DNA of 64,000 nt from Mycobacterium scrofulaceum (GCF_001667885.1 NZ_LZJW01000060.1:1-64000); one strand, 5' to 3'. Positions 25,955-35,603 are shown, counted from the stretch's first letter. The notes: generated by a model not told the origin, from the letters alone. Made by a program: numbers and translations.

Positions 25955-28900
25955 ATTTAGATTTAATTTCCGATGCAATCGGATTTGGAGATCCAAGACT
26001 CACCGATGTATTCGAGTCCGGCGCTCTTCCTACGCCGGCTCGGCTGCAACAACTATTAGCCGAAGCGGAAGTGCAGCTCTTCATCGGACAGGGAGACGTA
26101 GGCCATGATCTCATTGGTGCTGCGTGGTACTTACACGGGGTCGCAAGCGCCAGTGAGAGATTGCAACTGTATTCAACACAGCAGCAGCGGCAGGCCTTTG
26201 CAGTTAGTGCACATATCTTCGATCTGGCCTGCATGCTTCCAGGCGTTGACGAACAGGAAACTCTGCAGAGGGCTTTCGCCTCTCAGGTGGGCTTCCATCG
26301 AAGCGGAGGCGAGCCGAACGCTGGCGCGATCGGTCGGCGGATGACTCCACTTTTGATTTCAACGGATCGAACAGTTATGAGCGACCGGCTGCCGACAGTG
26401 GCCCTAGCTGCGGGCGTTTCTTTCCTAAGCCTAAACGCCGGGGATGCGGCGGCACGGTTACGCCAGTGGAGTCGCGAGATAGCGTCATTCTCGCGCCGAC
26501 TTGGCACGAACGATCCATCGGCTACGATCTTCGGGCCGACTATTCTTGTAGTTAACGCATGCTACGACTTGCTCCAGTACTTACGACGCGGAATCGTTGC
26601 ACGTCTGGAACGAGCCCGCGAAGCGTTAGATCGGGCGGTTTCCGATGAGCACGCGGGGCACGATCACATAGCGCGGTGGGTCGCGTCACATCTGAGATCT
26701 ATAGGCGACGCGGTATCACAGGGAAGTGTCTGGTCGATCCTTCCCGACGGCACTCCCGACGCGGCCAAACAGGCCTTCACAATGACGGCACCCCAAATCC
26801 TTACTCTTTGGCCACCTCAGCGCAAGTTATTAGCGCCGGAAGGCAAAGCAGCCGATTTGGCCTCAGCGAAGCGATTGGTCGTCGGTGTGCCCACGAGTGC
26901 AGGTAAGACACTTATTGCACAGTTGCTTATGGTTCAGCATCTAGCGACCCAAGGAACTGGCGTTTGCTACGTCGCACCGCAGCGTAGTCTCGGACGTGAG
27001 GTTCGCACAGCAGTCGTACGTCGGCTGCGATTGCTGGCCCGCGAAACGGCACGCGTTGGACCGGATCACGGTTTTCCTACCACTGGACCTCTGGCTGAAC
27101 TTCTAAAACAGTTAGTCGCTTCTCCTGCGGTCCTGGACCGAGAGTCGGCGATCGCCATAATGACGCCGGAGCGTTTAGCGCATTCGCTTCGTGAAAATGC
27201 TGATGAAGTCCTTGCATCGTTTGGGATGTTTGTCTTCGACGAAGCTCACCAGATACGGGAGAAGGGTCGCGGCTTCTTGCTCGAGAGCCTTATCTCGTAC
27301 CTTCACTGGCGAACGATAGATTCGGACCAGCAGATTGTGCTCTTGAGTGCTGCGCTCGGGAACGCGGCGCAGATTCGCTCGTGGATAGATCCGACGGGCG
27401 AAGGTGAATTGTTCGAATCGGAGTGGCGAGGGCCGCGCCGATTAACCGCGTTATTCGGTGTCCGAAATGACCCCAATGTGCCGCCTCGAGTGGAAAGCGT
27501 ACGCGCGAGCGGTGCAATGGCTGATTACGTTAGAAGACTCATCTTTCAGGCGCAGGGAGTGTTCCGTCTGAAACCTACCGGCCAGAATACGATCCTTCTT
27601 ACGACGCGCGATCCGCTCGGCGAAGTCGCATATAGAGCTACGGCATCCGGCGTGCGCGCGTTTGCGCCTGAGTCGGGCCACAGTACGCCGAAGTATCGGA
27701 TGCTCGCCCAAATGGTTAGCTTCCTCGGACACGCAGGATCCGTTCTAGTGGTGTGTGATGAACGCAAGGCTGCTCGAAATATGGCCGCGGCGATCGCCGC
27801 GACCCTTCCCCCGGATCCGAGTGTTTCACGGCTCGTTCTGGCTTCGCGGTTAAAGTTGGGAGATGACCATCCGTTAGTGTCGGCTCTTGAACGTGGAGTG
27901 GCATATCACCACGCGGGTTTACCGTCGGATCTCCTCGAAACCATTGAAGATGCGGTTCGGTCGGGGGAGTTGAACTATCTGGTATCAACGAGCACCCTCA
28001 CAGATGGAGTGAACCTTCCAGTCCGTACTGTCGTCCTGAATCCGAGTCATTACCCGAACCAGCCGGAAGACCAAAAAATGTCTGGGCCGAGGCTGCTAAA
28101 CGCAATCGGGCGAGCCGGCCGCGCGGTGCTCGAGACCGAAGGATGGGTTGTCATGGCTGATTACCGCGGCATGAGTTCCACCGGATTAGATAACTTCGAG
28201 CCAGATGTGGATGAGCTCGCGGCCAGATCTGTGCTGACTAGAGAAGATGTCCTGGAAGAACTCGAGATCTTCGAGCATGAATTTGCGAGTAGTTACGACG
28301 CCGCCATGTCGGCACGAGGTAGTGTAGCTGATTTTCAAGCTTTTATATGGTTTGCCCTCGCTGCCGGAACAATCGAATTGTCTAGTGCAATAAGTGACGG
28401 ACTAATTCCACTTCTTCATTCGACTCTTGCTTTCTCACAACTTCCCGAGCCGACACAAGCGCGCTTCCTGCGTGTAGCGCAACTTACAGCTCAACAATTC
28501 ATCGACACCGACGATTCGTCGCGACGTTCCTGGGCGCGCATGGGCACGTCGGTCAATAGTGCAAGACAGCTGGACAAAATCGCGCACGAACTAGCCGCTG
28601 AAGTTGTCAGCCGTCAGCATATCGACGATCTGTCGGATCCATACGTCACGCTGGCATTGTTTGAGGCAATGGGAATTTGGACGCAGCTAGCTGACCTTCC
28701 CGAAAGTCCTCGAGAGTGGAGATTTCGAGTACGAGACTACTGGAATGCCCCGGAGGTCGACATCGATGTTGGCAACTTTCTCCATGCGTGGATTTCTGGT
28801 GTACCGATCCCCGCGATCGCCAATGACATATTTTATACTGTCCAGGATCGTGGATGGCGACTCGAAATGGCGGTCGACACGGTTTCAGATTTCTGCGAGC

Positions 28901-29556
28901 ATTATTTCGCCTGGCTCAGCTCGGTGCTGATCACGCGCGTGAATGAATATCTACTTGAAGCAGGACAACCCCTGGAGCTATGCGTCGAATTAGGTACTTA
29001 TATGCGTTATGGTGTATCGAGCAATCTGGCGGTCGAATTGATAACAGCTAACGTTCGCTCCCGAGAGCTGGCCAACACTGTCGCGAAGGTCGCTGTCGAA
29101 GAGGAAGTGCCCACCGAGCAGGTTCGGGAATGGCTAGGTGGATTAACTTTTGACACCTGGCGCGATAGATTCGCCGCAACACAGCTGGATCTTATTGATC
29201 TAATCGAGTACGCAAGACCGCGCTCGAGTAGTCTTCTGCGTGATTTGCTACTGAACGGCACAGCTAGCATCGATATGCCCCAGGTGTCGCAATTCAAAGC
29301 CGATCACCACTTCGTCTCGATCGCGCAAGAAGCGTCTGGTACGCCGCCCTACCCACTCGCGCTGTTTGTCGCTGAGCCTGAAGCGGACGGCATAGCGATC
29401 GCGCCGACTGGCAGCTTGATCGGCTATCTGCCACCGAAGTATCACGCGGAGGCGGAGTTGGTAATCGAGTCCGGCACCGACGTGCGACTGTCTCTGACTG
29501 ATTATGTATTGACGTTCGCTCTTGTCCGCGATGACGATGAGCAATCACCGGCGTAA
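25939..29556 (+). CDS. Ski2-like superfamily 2 helicase (HamB/AbpB-like)
   Basis: 1,205 residues from GTG 25939. Residues 1-300 are helical and unassigned. Motif I is GVPTSAGKT (about 316-324), motif II FDEAH (about 433-437), motif III LLSAALGN, motif V STSTLTDGVNLP (about 685) and motif VI NAIGRAGRA (about 722-730). YHHAGLP before motif V is typical of Hel308/Ski2-type helicases. Residues 760-1205 form a C-terminal accessory region ending in a beta-rich segment. In Hachiman the helicase surveys DNA and holds back the HamA nuclease until phage damage appears; the same role is inferred here. Codon use is more AT-rich than in host genes (frequent TTA, AAA), a sign of transfer. Confidence 0.7.
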   Translation: MDASLNLDLISDAIGFGDPRLTDVFESGALPTPARLQQLLAEAEVQLFIGQGDVGHDLIGAAWYLHGVASASERLQLYSTQQQRQAFAVSAHIFDLACMLPGVDEQETLQRAFASQVGFHRSGGEPNAGAIGRRMTPLLISTDRTVMSDRLPTVALAAGVSFLSLNAGDAAARLRQWSREIASFSRRLGTNDPSATIFGPTILVVNACYDLLQYLRRGIVARLERAREALDRAVSDEHAGHDHIARWVASHLRSIGDAVSQGSVWSILPDGTPDAAKQAFTMTAPQILTLWPPQRKLLAPEGKAADLASAKRLVVGVPTSAGKTLIAQLLMVQHLATQGTGVCYVAPQRSLGREVRTAVVRRLRLLARETARVGPDHGFPTTGPLAELLKQLVASPAVLDRESAIAIMTPERLAHSLRENADEVLASFGMFVFDEAHQIREKGRGFLLESLISYLHWRTIDSDQQIVLLSAALGNAAQIRSWIDPTGEGELFESEWRGPRRLTALFGVRNDPNVPPRVESVRASGAMADYVRRLIFQAQGVFRLKPTGQNTILLTTRDPLGEVAYRATASGVRAFAPESGHSTPKYRMLAQMVSFLGHAGSVLVVCDERKAARNMAAAIAATLPPDPSVSRLVLASRLKLGDDHPLVSALERGVAYHHAGLPSDLLETIEDAVRSGELNYLVSTSTLTDGVNLPVRTVVLNPSHYPNQPEDQKMSGPRLLNAIGRAGRAVLETEGWVVMADYRGMSSTGLDNFEPDVDELAARSVLTREDVLEELEIFEHEFASSYDAAMSARGSVADFQAFIWFALAAGTIELSSAISDGLIPLLHSTLAFSQLPEPTQARFLRVAQLTAQQFIDTDDSSRRSWARMGTSVNSARQLDKIAHELAAEVVSRQHIDDLSDPYVTLALFEAMGIWTQLADLPESPREWRFRVRDYWNAPEVDIDVGNFLHAWISGVPIPAIANDIFYTVQDRGWRLEMAVDTVSDFCEHYFAWLSSVLITRVNEYLLEAGQPLELCVELGTYMRYGVSSNLAVELITANVRSRELANTVAKVAVEEEVPTEQVREWLGGLTFDTWRDRFAATQLDLIDLIEYARPRSSSLLRDLLLNGTASIDMPQVSQFKADHHFVSIAQEASGTPPYPLALFVAEPEADGIAIAPTGSLIGYLPPKYHAEAELVIESGTDVRLSLTDYVLTFALVRDDDEQSPA

Positions 29557-29872
29557 AGCTCGAGATCGCCGACCGGGATTCCGGCGGATCAAACTATGCA
29601 GACGCTGGCTTCAATGCGCCCGGGCTTGGCATCGAGGCGCAAGCGTCTGGTCAAGCGCTAGTCCGTTTCATCCGAACGTTGAGCCCATTTTCCGCGCCGC
29701 GTGATCGAAAGCATCTGGCCTAATCGCCGGAGTGGCGGCAGGCTGCCCACCACCGAGCCGGCAGCTAGGTCCGCCCACAAGCCGCCGACCGAACAGTGAT
29801 GTTAAGGCCATCGCGGGCCGGTTCTGACACACGTACGATCTTCGTTGCGAGCCAAGGAGGGGAAGAGAGTCA
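29557..29872. other. Gap between the two defence operons
   Basis: 316 bases without a supported gene. The far end carries a strong AAGGAGGGG ribosome site for the mcrB gene at 29873. Any promoter of the McrBC operon should lie here, but no clear -35/-10 pair is seen. Confidence 0.5.
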
Positions 29873-32800
29873 ATGGCGACGTTGGGTTCCTTACTGGCAA
29901 CCGCTGCGAATCTGACGAAGCCTGATCGCAGTCCACAGGAGCGAAGGGCCCTGCAGGCTGCGCTTAAAGACCTCCGCTCTGCGATTGACGAGCTCGCCCC
30001 AGGCCATGCCACGCGGCACAGCGAGGGGCAGACAAACCCGGCTGACATTCCGTGGGTTCTGGCGCTGCCAAAAGGTACTGAGTACAACGACCCGGAAACC
30101 GACGCCCGTGTGATCTACCTATTCGCGTCGGACGGCAAGTTCGTAAACCTGTGTCTCGGGGTCAGCACCGCGAAGCTGGGAACCCTTGGCGCGCTTCGCG
30201 CAAGGACTGCAGTCCTCCGTGAGTTCTGTCCCGACGCAGCGGACTTGTCGTTGGTCCCCAAGCTGACCAATCAAGATGGAAAAGCAGCCGACTACATTAA
30301 TGGCACTGCCTTAGCAAAGGTGTACGACCCTGAGCACATGCCGCCAGAAGACGAACTGCGTGGTGACCTCGATCGATTCCTCGGGTTCTCAGATGCCGCA
30401 TACGCGGCTGGGCTCCGGTTCCACGAAACGATGGAACCAACCCATCTGTTCTATCCGTGGGTCGAAGATCTTTCTGGACCCGGCATTGTCGAGACCCGAA
30501 AAGCAATAGCCGATGACAAGGGTGCTGTCTGGTGGGTCACGAACACTGAGGTTGCCCAGCAGAAAGTTGAGCAGCTCCGCCAGCAAATCGCACAGGGAAT
30601 CGACACGTATGCGTACCTTTACGCCGCCGGCAACTCGTGGCGAACGCGACTTCTAAACTTCACCAGATCAAAGGGGGACGTGGAGGCGGAACCGGAACTG
30701 CTCCCACCCGGTGACGCAGCACGCGAGGAGCGCCTGGCTATGAAGCTGGCTGACTTTATTGCGATGCCCACCTCGTGGTCGGGCGAGGGCCTCTTCGCTG
30801 CAGGGAACGGCAGACCTGTGCAAGAGATCATCGCGACTCGACCTAGCCGCACCTACGTTCACAGCGGTTTCGTTGCTGACGCCGGCACCACAACGACACC
30901 TCGTCTCGCAGCCCCGGTCAAGATCGCCACTCCGCCTCCGCCGGTGCGATTCCGCGCGGCGGACTGCGCACTATTTCAGCGTTACGCCAAAACGGTCGCG
31001 TGGCCGACCGAGGTCGAACAAGAGGATCGCGACCATTTCCGCCAGATCAGGTCTTCCCTGGTGGACTTGTTCGGCTGGCTAGCAGCTGAATACGAGGGAA
31101 CGACCCAGCTCACGAAGTACGCTTCCCTACCCAGTCCAAGTGGGCGTTCACCCACGCACCTTTGGGGTTGTTCTTATCCTGCCGCCGCCGGCCATAAGTC
31201 CTTCGGTCTTCAGGTTGCCCTTATCATCCGTGCGGACGGTGCGGAGTTGTGCTTCTGTCTCGGTGCAGGATCGGCGGAAGTATCCGACGCGGCGAAGAGG
31301 GAGAGGCTCGTTTCTTCCTTCGCCGAACTCCAGAAACGCCTGCTGGAGGTTCCCGACTCCGTCAGCGATGCCGTGGCAGCTGCGCTTGAATCGGAGTACC
31401 GGCTACGCAGGCAGTGGCGGAGCGCACCCGGAGCCTCAGAGTTCAACGGTCTTCGCGACTGGATCAAGTATGCCGCCTCTCCAGAGGCGAGCGGCGCAAG
31501 CGTATCGCGATATTTAGGTCCGGATGAGCTTGACGCACTCGGCACCGGCATCGCCGACGAGATGTACTCGCTGCTTAGTGCAGTCCGTCCATTGATCGAC
31601 TTCGTTTACGGCGATTCTCCGCCGCCGGTTGATCCATTAGAAGCGGCGCTCTCCAAGTTCGAGGAGACCGTCGACGAGGCGTTGCTGGACAAGTACCGAC
31701 GGGGCTGGGAAGCAGCCAAGGCGGCGTTCGAGGCGACCTTCGGCACGAAAGACAAGCTTAACGAGCTGACGGCCGACGGCTTTTTCGCCTTCCTTAACCA
31801 AATCGATAGCCACACGAACGCCGAAACGGGGCTGTTCAGGCTTGGCCCAGGGACTCCGGCACCGAAGCGTGCGAACACTGAGTCCTGGAGGGCGCTCGAG
31901 GAGGACCTACCCAAGCTCAGGGAGGCGTTGAAGGCGTTGCTCTTCGGCAGCGGCGGCGTCGCAGCGCGAGTCGACAGCATGCTGGCTTTGCCGCGCCCCC
32001 GCCGGTACATCACAGATGACCTGGCCGTTCCCAGCATGCTCATGTGCTTCGTAGATGAGGCGGATCACTGCGGCATGAATCGGATGTATATCAAGGAGGG
32101 CCTTCTCAAGCGCATCGGGAAGCTCCCCGCGCTACCGGCCAACGCAACAATTGGCGCACGGTTCGAGTCTTGGGACCGCGTGCTACGGCGATTGCCACAG
32201 GAATACGGATGGGATTGGGATTGGGCGAAGACATACCTCTTCTGGTCGAGCGATGTTGTCGCCGAGTTTTTTGGAGAGGGAATCATCGACGGGGGCGAAA
32301 CCTCCGCCGTGCTTGATGATGCCGCGCTGGTCTCGCTCGCCGGCGAACTTTATCTGAGTGACGATCAGTTTCTGGTTCAGCTGCGCGAGATGCTCTTCGA
32401 GAAGGGCCAGGTCGTTCTTTACGGGCCGCCCGGAACCGGCAAGACGTATATCGCGAACCGACTAATGCAGGTCCTCGCCCCCAGCCCGCAACAACGCCGA
32501 ACCGTGCAGTTCCACCCGAACTACAGCTATGAGGACTTCGTCCGTGGCTACCGGCCGGTGGCGAACGAAAAGAGCGGCCTGACGTACAAGCCCGAGGATG
32601 GCCCGCTTACCGAGCTCGCTGCGAAGGCCCGTGATGACAGCGACAACCTGTACGTGCTCCTCATCGACGAGATTAACCGAGGCAACCTCCCACGGATCTT
32701 TGGCGAGCTGCTTTACCTACTCGAGTACCGTGACGAATCCGTAGACCTCATGTACCCAGACAAATCGGACGACCGGCGATTCACGCTACCGAGCAATCTC

Positions 32801-33280
32801 GTTATCCTGGCGACGATGAACACCGCTGATCGCTCCATCGGGGTGATCGACGCGGCCCTTCGCCGACGGTTCCATTTCCTCGAGCTCGCGCCCAACGTAG
32901 CACCGCTAGACGGCCTCCTCAGACGATGGCTTCAGGCTAACGAGCCGTCGATGCTGGAGCTCGCCGAGTGGGTGGATTGCCTCAACGAGAAGCTTGCCGC
33001 CGACTTCCCGGGCAAGCAGCTCCAGGTCGGCCATAGCTACTTCATGCCCAGGCCACCCGTAGTTGGTCCCGCGGTCCCCGTTGCGCTCGGTGAGGACAGG
33101 CTTGAACGCATTTGGCGAACTGACATTGAGCCTTTCCTGCAAGACCAACTCTTCGGCCAGGAACAGAAATTGTCGACTTACACCCTCGCAGCGATCAGGA
33201 AGTCCGTTGCCGCGTCCAAACATCCGGGGATTCAACAGGAGAGTCTCGCCAGTGGATCGGCCGACGATCACCCTTCGTGA
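29873..33280 (+). CDS. mcrB: McrB-like AAA+ GTPase with long N-terminal region
   Basis: 1,135 residues. Residues about 840-1060 are a clear McrB motor: Walker A GPPGTGKTYIA (about 851), VQFHPNYSYEDFVRGYRP, Walker B LLIDEINRGNLPRIFGEL, the McrB-specific MNTADRS motif (about 982) and an arginine finger in ALRRRFHF. The 840 preceding residues appear to hold two similar recognition modules. One at about 50-170 (IPWVLAL, VIYLFASDG, CLGVST) resembles MrcB_N/DUF3578 domains. A second at about 365-560 (DLFGWLAAEYEG, QVALIIRADGAELCFCLGAG) is followed by a helical linker. McrBC cuts modified DNA by GTP-driven translocation. E. coli McrB is about 460 residues, so this is an unusually large recognition part. 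Confidence 0.82.
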   Translation: MATLGSLLATAANLTKPDRSPQERRALQAALKDLRSAIDELAPGHATRHSEGQTNPADIPWVLALPKGTEYNDPETDARVIYLFASDGKFVNLCLGVSTAKLGTLGALRARTAVLREFCPDAADLSLVPKLTNQDGKAADYINGTALAKVYDPEHMPPEDELRGDLDRFLGFSDAAYAAGLRFHETMEPTHLFYPWVEDLSGPGIVETRKAIADDKGAVWWVTNTEVAQQKVEQLRQQIAQGIDTYAYLYAAGNSWRTRLLNFTRSKGDVEAEPELLPPGDAAREERLAMKLADFIAMPTSWSGEGLFAAGNGRPVQEIIATRPSRTYVHSGFVADAGTTTTPRLAAPVKIATPPPPVRFRAADCALFQRYAKTVAWPTEVEQEDRDHFRQIRSSLVDLFGWLAAEYEGTTQLTKYASLPSPSGRSPTHLWGCSYPAAAGHKSFGLQVALIIRADGAELCFCLGAGSAEVSDAAKRERLVSSFAELQKRLLEVPDSVSDAVAAALESEYRLRRQWRSAPGASEFNGLRDWIKYAASPEASGASVSRYLGPDELDALGTGIADEMYSLLSAVRPLIDFVYGDSPPPVDPLEAALSKFEETVDEALLDKYRRGWEAAKAAFEATFGTKDKLNELTADGFFAFLNQIDSHTNAETGLFRLGPGTPAPKRANTESWRALEEDLPKLREALKALLFGSGGVAARVDSMLALPRPRRYITDDLAVPSMLMCFVDEADHCGMNRMYIKEGLLKRIGKLPALPANATIGARFESWDRVLRRLPQEYGWDWDWAKTYLFWSSDVVAEFFGEGIIDGGETSAVLDDAALVSLAGELYLSDDQFLVQLREMLFEKGQVVLYGPPGTGKTYIANRLMQVLAPSPQQRRTVQFHPNYSYEDFVRGYRPVANEKSGLTYKPEDGPLTELAAKARDDSDNLYVLLIDEINRGNLPRIFGELLYLLEYRDESVDLMYPDKSDDRRFTLPSNLVILATMNTADRSIGVIDAALRRRFHFLELAPNVAPLDGLLRRWLQANEPSMLELAEWVDCLNEKLAADFPGKQLQVGHSYFMPRPPVVGPAVPVALGEDRLERIWRTDIEPFLQDQLFGQEQKLSTYTLAAIRKSVAASKHPGIQQESLASGSADDHPS

Positions 33281-34493
33281 GTTCGAGAAGAAAGAACTGA
33301 CGCTCGACGCGCGGCAAGCGCGAGATCTCGCTGCATCAACGGCTGCATCGCTACAGCTCGGTATTACCGCCGAGGGGAACTACCAGCTCAAGGCGGGCAA
33401 TCAAGTCGGCACGGTTGTCTTGCCATCGCTGAACGTGCTGATCCAGCCGAAGGTGGACATTCCCGACCTCTTCTTCCTTCTCTCTTATGCGCGCAGACTG
33501 CGCTGGGCAGCCGAGCACTTCCCGTTCGTCCATACAGAAGATCTCTTCGCATCCCTAGTTCAGTTCTTCGATGCCGAGATGGAGCGCGTGAGGATATTCG
33601 GCCTTCCGCGCGACTACGTCGAGGTATCCGAGACTCTTCCCACCATTCGCGGGCGTATTGACATCGCCGAGCAGTTACGCTCCCGGCAACTGCAGCCCTA
33701 CCCCCTGGAATGCCGCTTCGCTGACTACACCGACGACATCCCGTTGAATCGAATACTGAAAGAGGCGCATGCCGTGGCCCTCGCGATCCCTGGGCTAAGC
33801 GCGGAGCTCAGCACACGGATTCGCGACCGACATCGTCGTCTATTTGCAACGGTCGAACCAGACGCTATGGGCGTCGACCTTCGCTGTGATGTCCACTTCA
33901 CACACCTGACCGCGCACTGGGAGCCGGCGTACTGGCTCGCGACGCTTCTTCTGTCTTTCCGTTCGCTCCGCGACCAGGAGGGACGCACAATCGGACGCGC
34001 ATTCACGGTCCAAATGGATCGGGTGTTCGAGCGTTTCGTTGAGATCGTGGTGAGGGAGGAGTTGTCGGAGGCGGGATTTGAAGTGCGATCGCAGATGCGA
34101 ATGCCATTGACCGACCAAGCGAGGGTCGTCGACACGAACGAACCGCTTAACGGTGTCGGCATGCAGCCCGACCTGGTAATCATGAAGAATGGCAGGGCCG
34201 TCGCGGTCGCCGACATCAAGTACAAGCGCACCGATGACATCGGCGACTTCCAGCAGCCAGACGTCTACCAGCTATTTGCGTACTGCTCGGCTCTGGGCGT
34301 TCCCCGAGGACTTCTTATTTGCGCCGACCAGCAACCGCATACGACACAGCGGGCCACGCTTCCGAGTTTTGGGGGCCACATCGACATCGATGGCGTGGGC
34401 ATTAACCTGTCTCTGCCGTGGCGAAGGGTACTCGACCAGGCCAAATCGGGAGCGAAAGTGCTTGCGGCGATGGCAAGCAGGGCAGTGCCTTAG
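33252..34493 (+). CDS. mcrC: McrC-like nuclease subunit
   Basis: 413 residues from GTG 33252, with AGGAG ten bases upstream; it overlaps mcrB by 29 bases. The N-terminal region (LREFEKKELTLD, then VGTVVLPSLNVLIQPKVDIPDLFFLLSYA) is the McrC bridge that stimulates the McrB GTPase. The C-terminal PD-(D/E)xK nuclease has QPDLVIM (about residue 305) and VADIKYKR (about 320). Both catalytic acids and the Lys are intact, so the system looks functional. It is the last gene of the island, 135 bases before attR. Confidence 0.85.
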   Translation: MDRPTITLREFEKKELTLDARQARDLAASTAASLQLGITAEGNYQLKAGNQVGTVVLPSLNVLIQPKVDIPDLFFLLSYARRLRWAAEHFPFVHTEDLFASLVQFFDAEMERVRIFGLPRDYVEVSETLPTIRGRIDIAEQLRSRQLQPYPLECRFADYTDDIPLNRILKEAHAVALAIPGLSAELSTRIRDRHRRLFATVEPDAMGVDLRCDVHFTHLTAHWEPAYWLATLLLSFRSLRDQEGRTIGRAFTVQMDRVFERFVEIVVREELSEAGFEVRSQMRMPLTDQARVVDTNEPLNGVGMQPDLVIMKNGRAVAVADIKYKRTDDIGDFQQPDVYQLFAYCSALGVPRGLLICADQQPHTTQRATLPSFGGHIDIDGVGINLSLPWRRVLDQAKSGAKVLAAMASRAVP

Positions 34494-34628
34494 CCATCGC
34501 TTATTCACCGATAATGACTGCGAAACGCTGGGAGTTAACCGGATCCAATAGGCTGACGATGGCGCGAAAGCGGTTGTCCAACAACGCATAACACGATCGA
34601 ACCGGAACCGTTCGGATCGGCGGTTTGC

Positions 34629-34664
34629 TAATCCGTTGGTCGCGGGTTCGAGCCCCGCCCGCCC
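34629..34664. other. attR
   Basis: Identical 36-base copy of the tRNA 3' part. The base after it is T where the tRNA has C, so identity ends exactly here. No 5' tRNA half is present, so it is not a tRNA gene. Confidence 0.9.
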
Positions 34665-34831
34665 TACTTAGCGTCTGTATGACCTCGGCTGATCCGTGAC
34701 ACTCCCGGGATGAGGGAGTTGAACGTGGCGGAGCAGAGGTATCAGGCTGGAGACCCACGCTGAACATCGGACACAGCGCACCTCTGGCTCACTTGGGATC
34801 CCAGCGAAGGGCTCAGGGTTTGCATGAAATC

Positions 34832-35293
34832 TCAATTGATGATTTCGCCGCGCTCGCTTGAGAGGAGCTCGGCCAGGCGTTCCCGCCAGGCCTGCAGCTG
34901 CTCGGCTGTGAGTCGCGTCCACTCGGCGACCTCACTGACCACGCGGAGCGGGGCCGTGCTGCGGAACGACCGTGTGGGGTTGCCGGGGAACTTCTTGTCG
35001 GTCACATTCGGGTCGTCTTCGAATTCTCCCGTCGGCTCAACTTGGTAGACCCTCGGGACGGCTTCGCCCCCGGCGAGTTCTGCGGCGATCTCCGCGGCGA
35101 GGCCGGCGCCGTCGACGAGAGCGGTGAAGTAGATGTGGTTCATCACGATCTCGGGGCGGTAATTCGATCGATGACCGGCGGTGAGGAAGTCGCCCACACG
35201 CAACTGCGCCGTCGTGCCGTGGAAGAACGGACCTTCGTCAAGCGATTTCGACAAGTGGAATCCTTCGGAAGAACTGCGGGGACGTGCAAGCAT
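34832..35293 (-). CDS. arr: Rifampin ADP-ribosyltransferase
   Basis: 153 residues, the usual Arr size. FFHGTTAQLRVGDFL, the NAD-site YRPEIVMNHIYFTAL, RVYQVEPTGEFEDDPNVTD and KKFPGNPTRSFRS are all characteristic of the family, which transfers ADP-ribose from NAD to a hydroxyl of rifamycins and so inactivates them. It is host-side of attR by 167 bases and therefore not part of the integrated unit as now defined. Chromosomal arr is known from several nontuberculous mycobacteria. A start at ATG 35293 is likely; later starts are possible. Confidence 0.9.
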   Translation of the reverse strand: MLARPRSSSEGFHLSKSLDEGPFFHGTTAQLRVGDFLTAGHRSNYRPEIVMNHIYFTALVDGAGLAAEIAAELAGGEAVPRVYQVEPTGEFEDDPNVTDKKFPGNPTRSFRSTAPLRVVSEVAEWTRLTAEQLQAWRERLAELLSSERGEIIN

Positions 35294-35603
35294 GCAGCAA
35301 CACCCGGGCCTTGCCGCAAGCCCCCCATGGCGCCTTATCCTGGTGGTGGAAGCAATCCAATGAACGTGGCGTCGGCAGCCGCCATAGCGTAGGAGCGTGC
35401 TGCTTCAGTGCGAACGCCTTCCGGTTTTCTGCCTATCTCAACCGGCCGCCGGTCAGCCCCGACACGATGGGCACATGAGAACCGGGCGACTGTTGTCGTG
35501 TCTCTCGGGGCGGGGGCGTGCGACCCGCAGCCGCGTTGTAAGTTCGTTCGCGGCCATAACCCCCGTGGCGCCTGCGCCACCGAAACGACGCGAGAGGAAG
35601 CCG
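35294..35603. other. Intergenic, no feature seen
   Basis: 310 bases between the start of arr and the lipoprotein gene, containing the promoters of both divergent genes. No repeat or RNA is recognised. Confidence 0.4.

Larger units (their letters stand above)
19907..34664. mobile_element. Integrated genomic island with defence cargo (14.76 kb)
   Basis: The ends are defined by the 36-bp perfect direct repeat of the tRNA-Met 3' end. It contains an integrase next to the left end, an excisionase-like gene, a replication/mobilisation-like block, a recombinase remnant, a nuclease-helicase pair and a McrBC pair. No capsid, terminase, tail, lysis or conjugation genes are seen, so it is a small integrative element or satellite-like island rather than a prophage. 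The nuclease-helicase part uses visibly more A/T-ending codons than the host, while the McrBC part is closer to host usage. Confidence 0.88.

Noticed and set aside
19989-34493. Prophage
   Set aside because: There is integrase and excisionase-like content, but no capsid, portal, terminase, tail or lysis genes.
34629-34664. Second tRNA gene
   Set aside because: Only the 3' part is present; there is no acceptor 5' strand or D arm, so it is attR.
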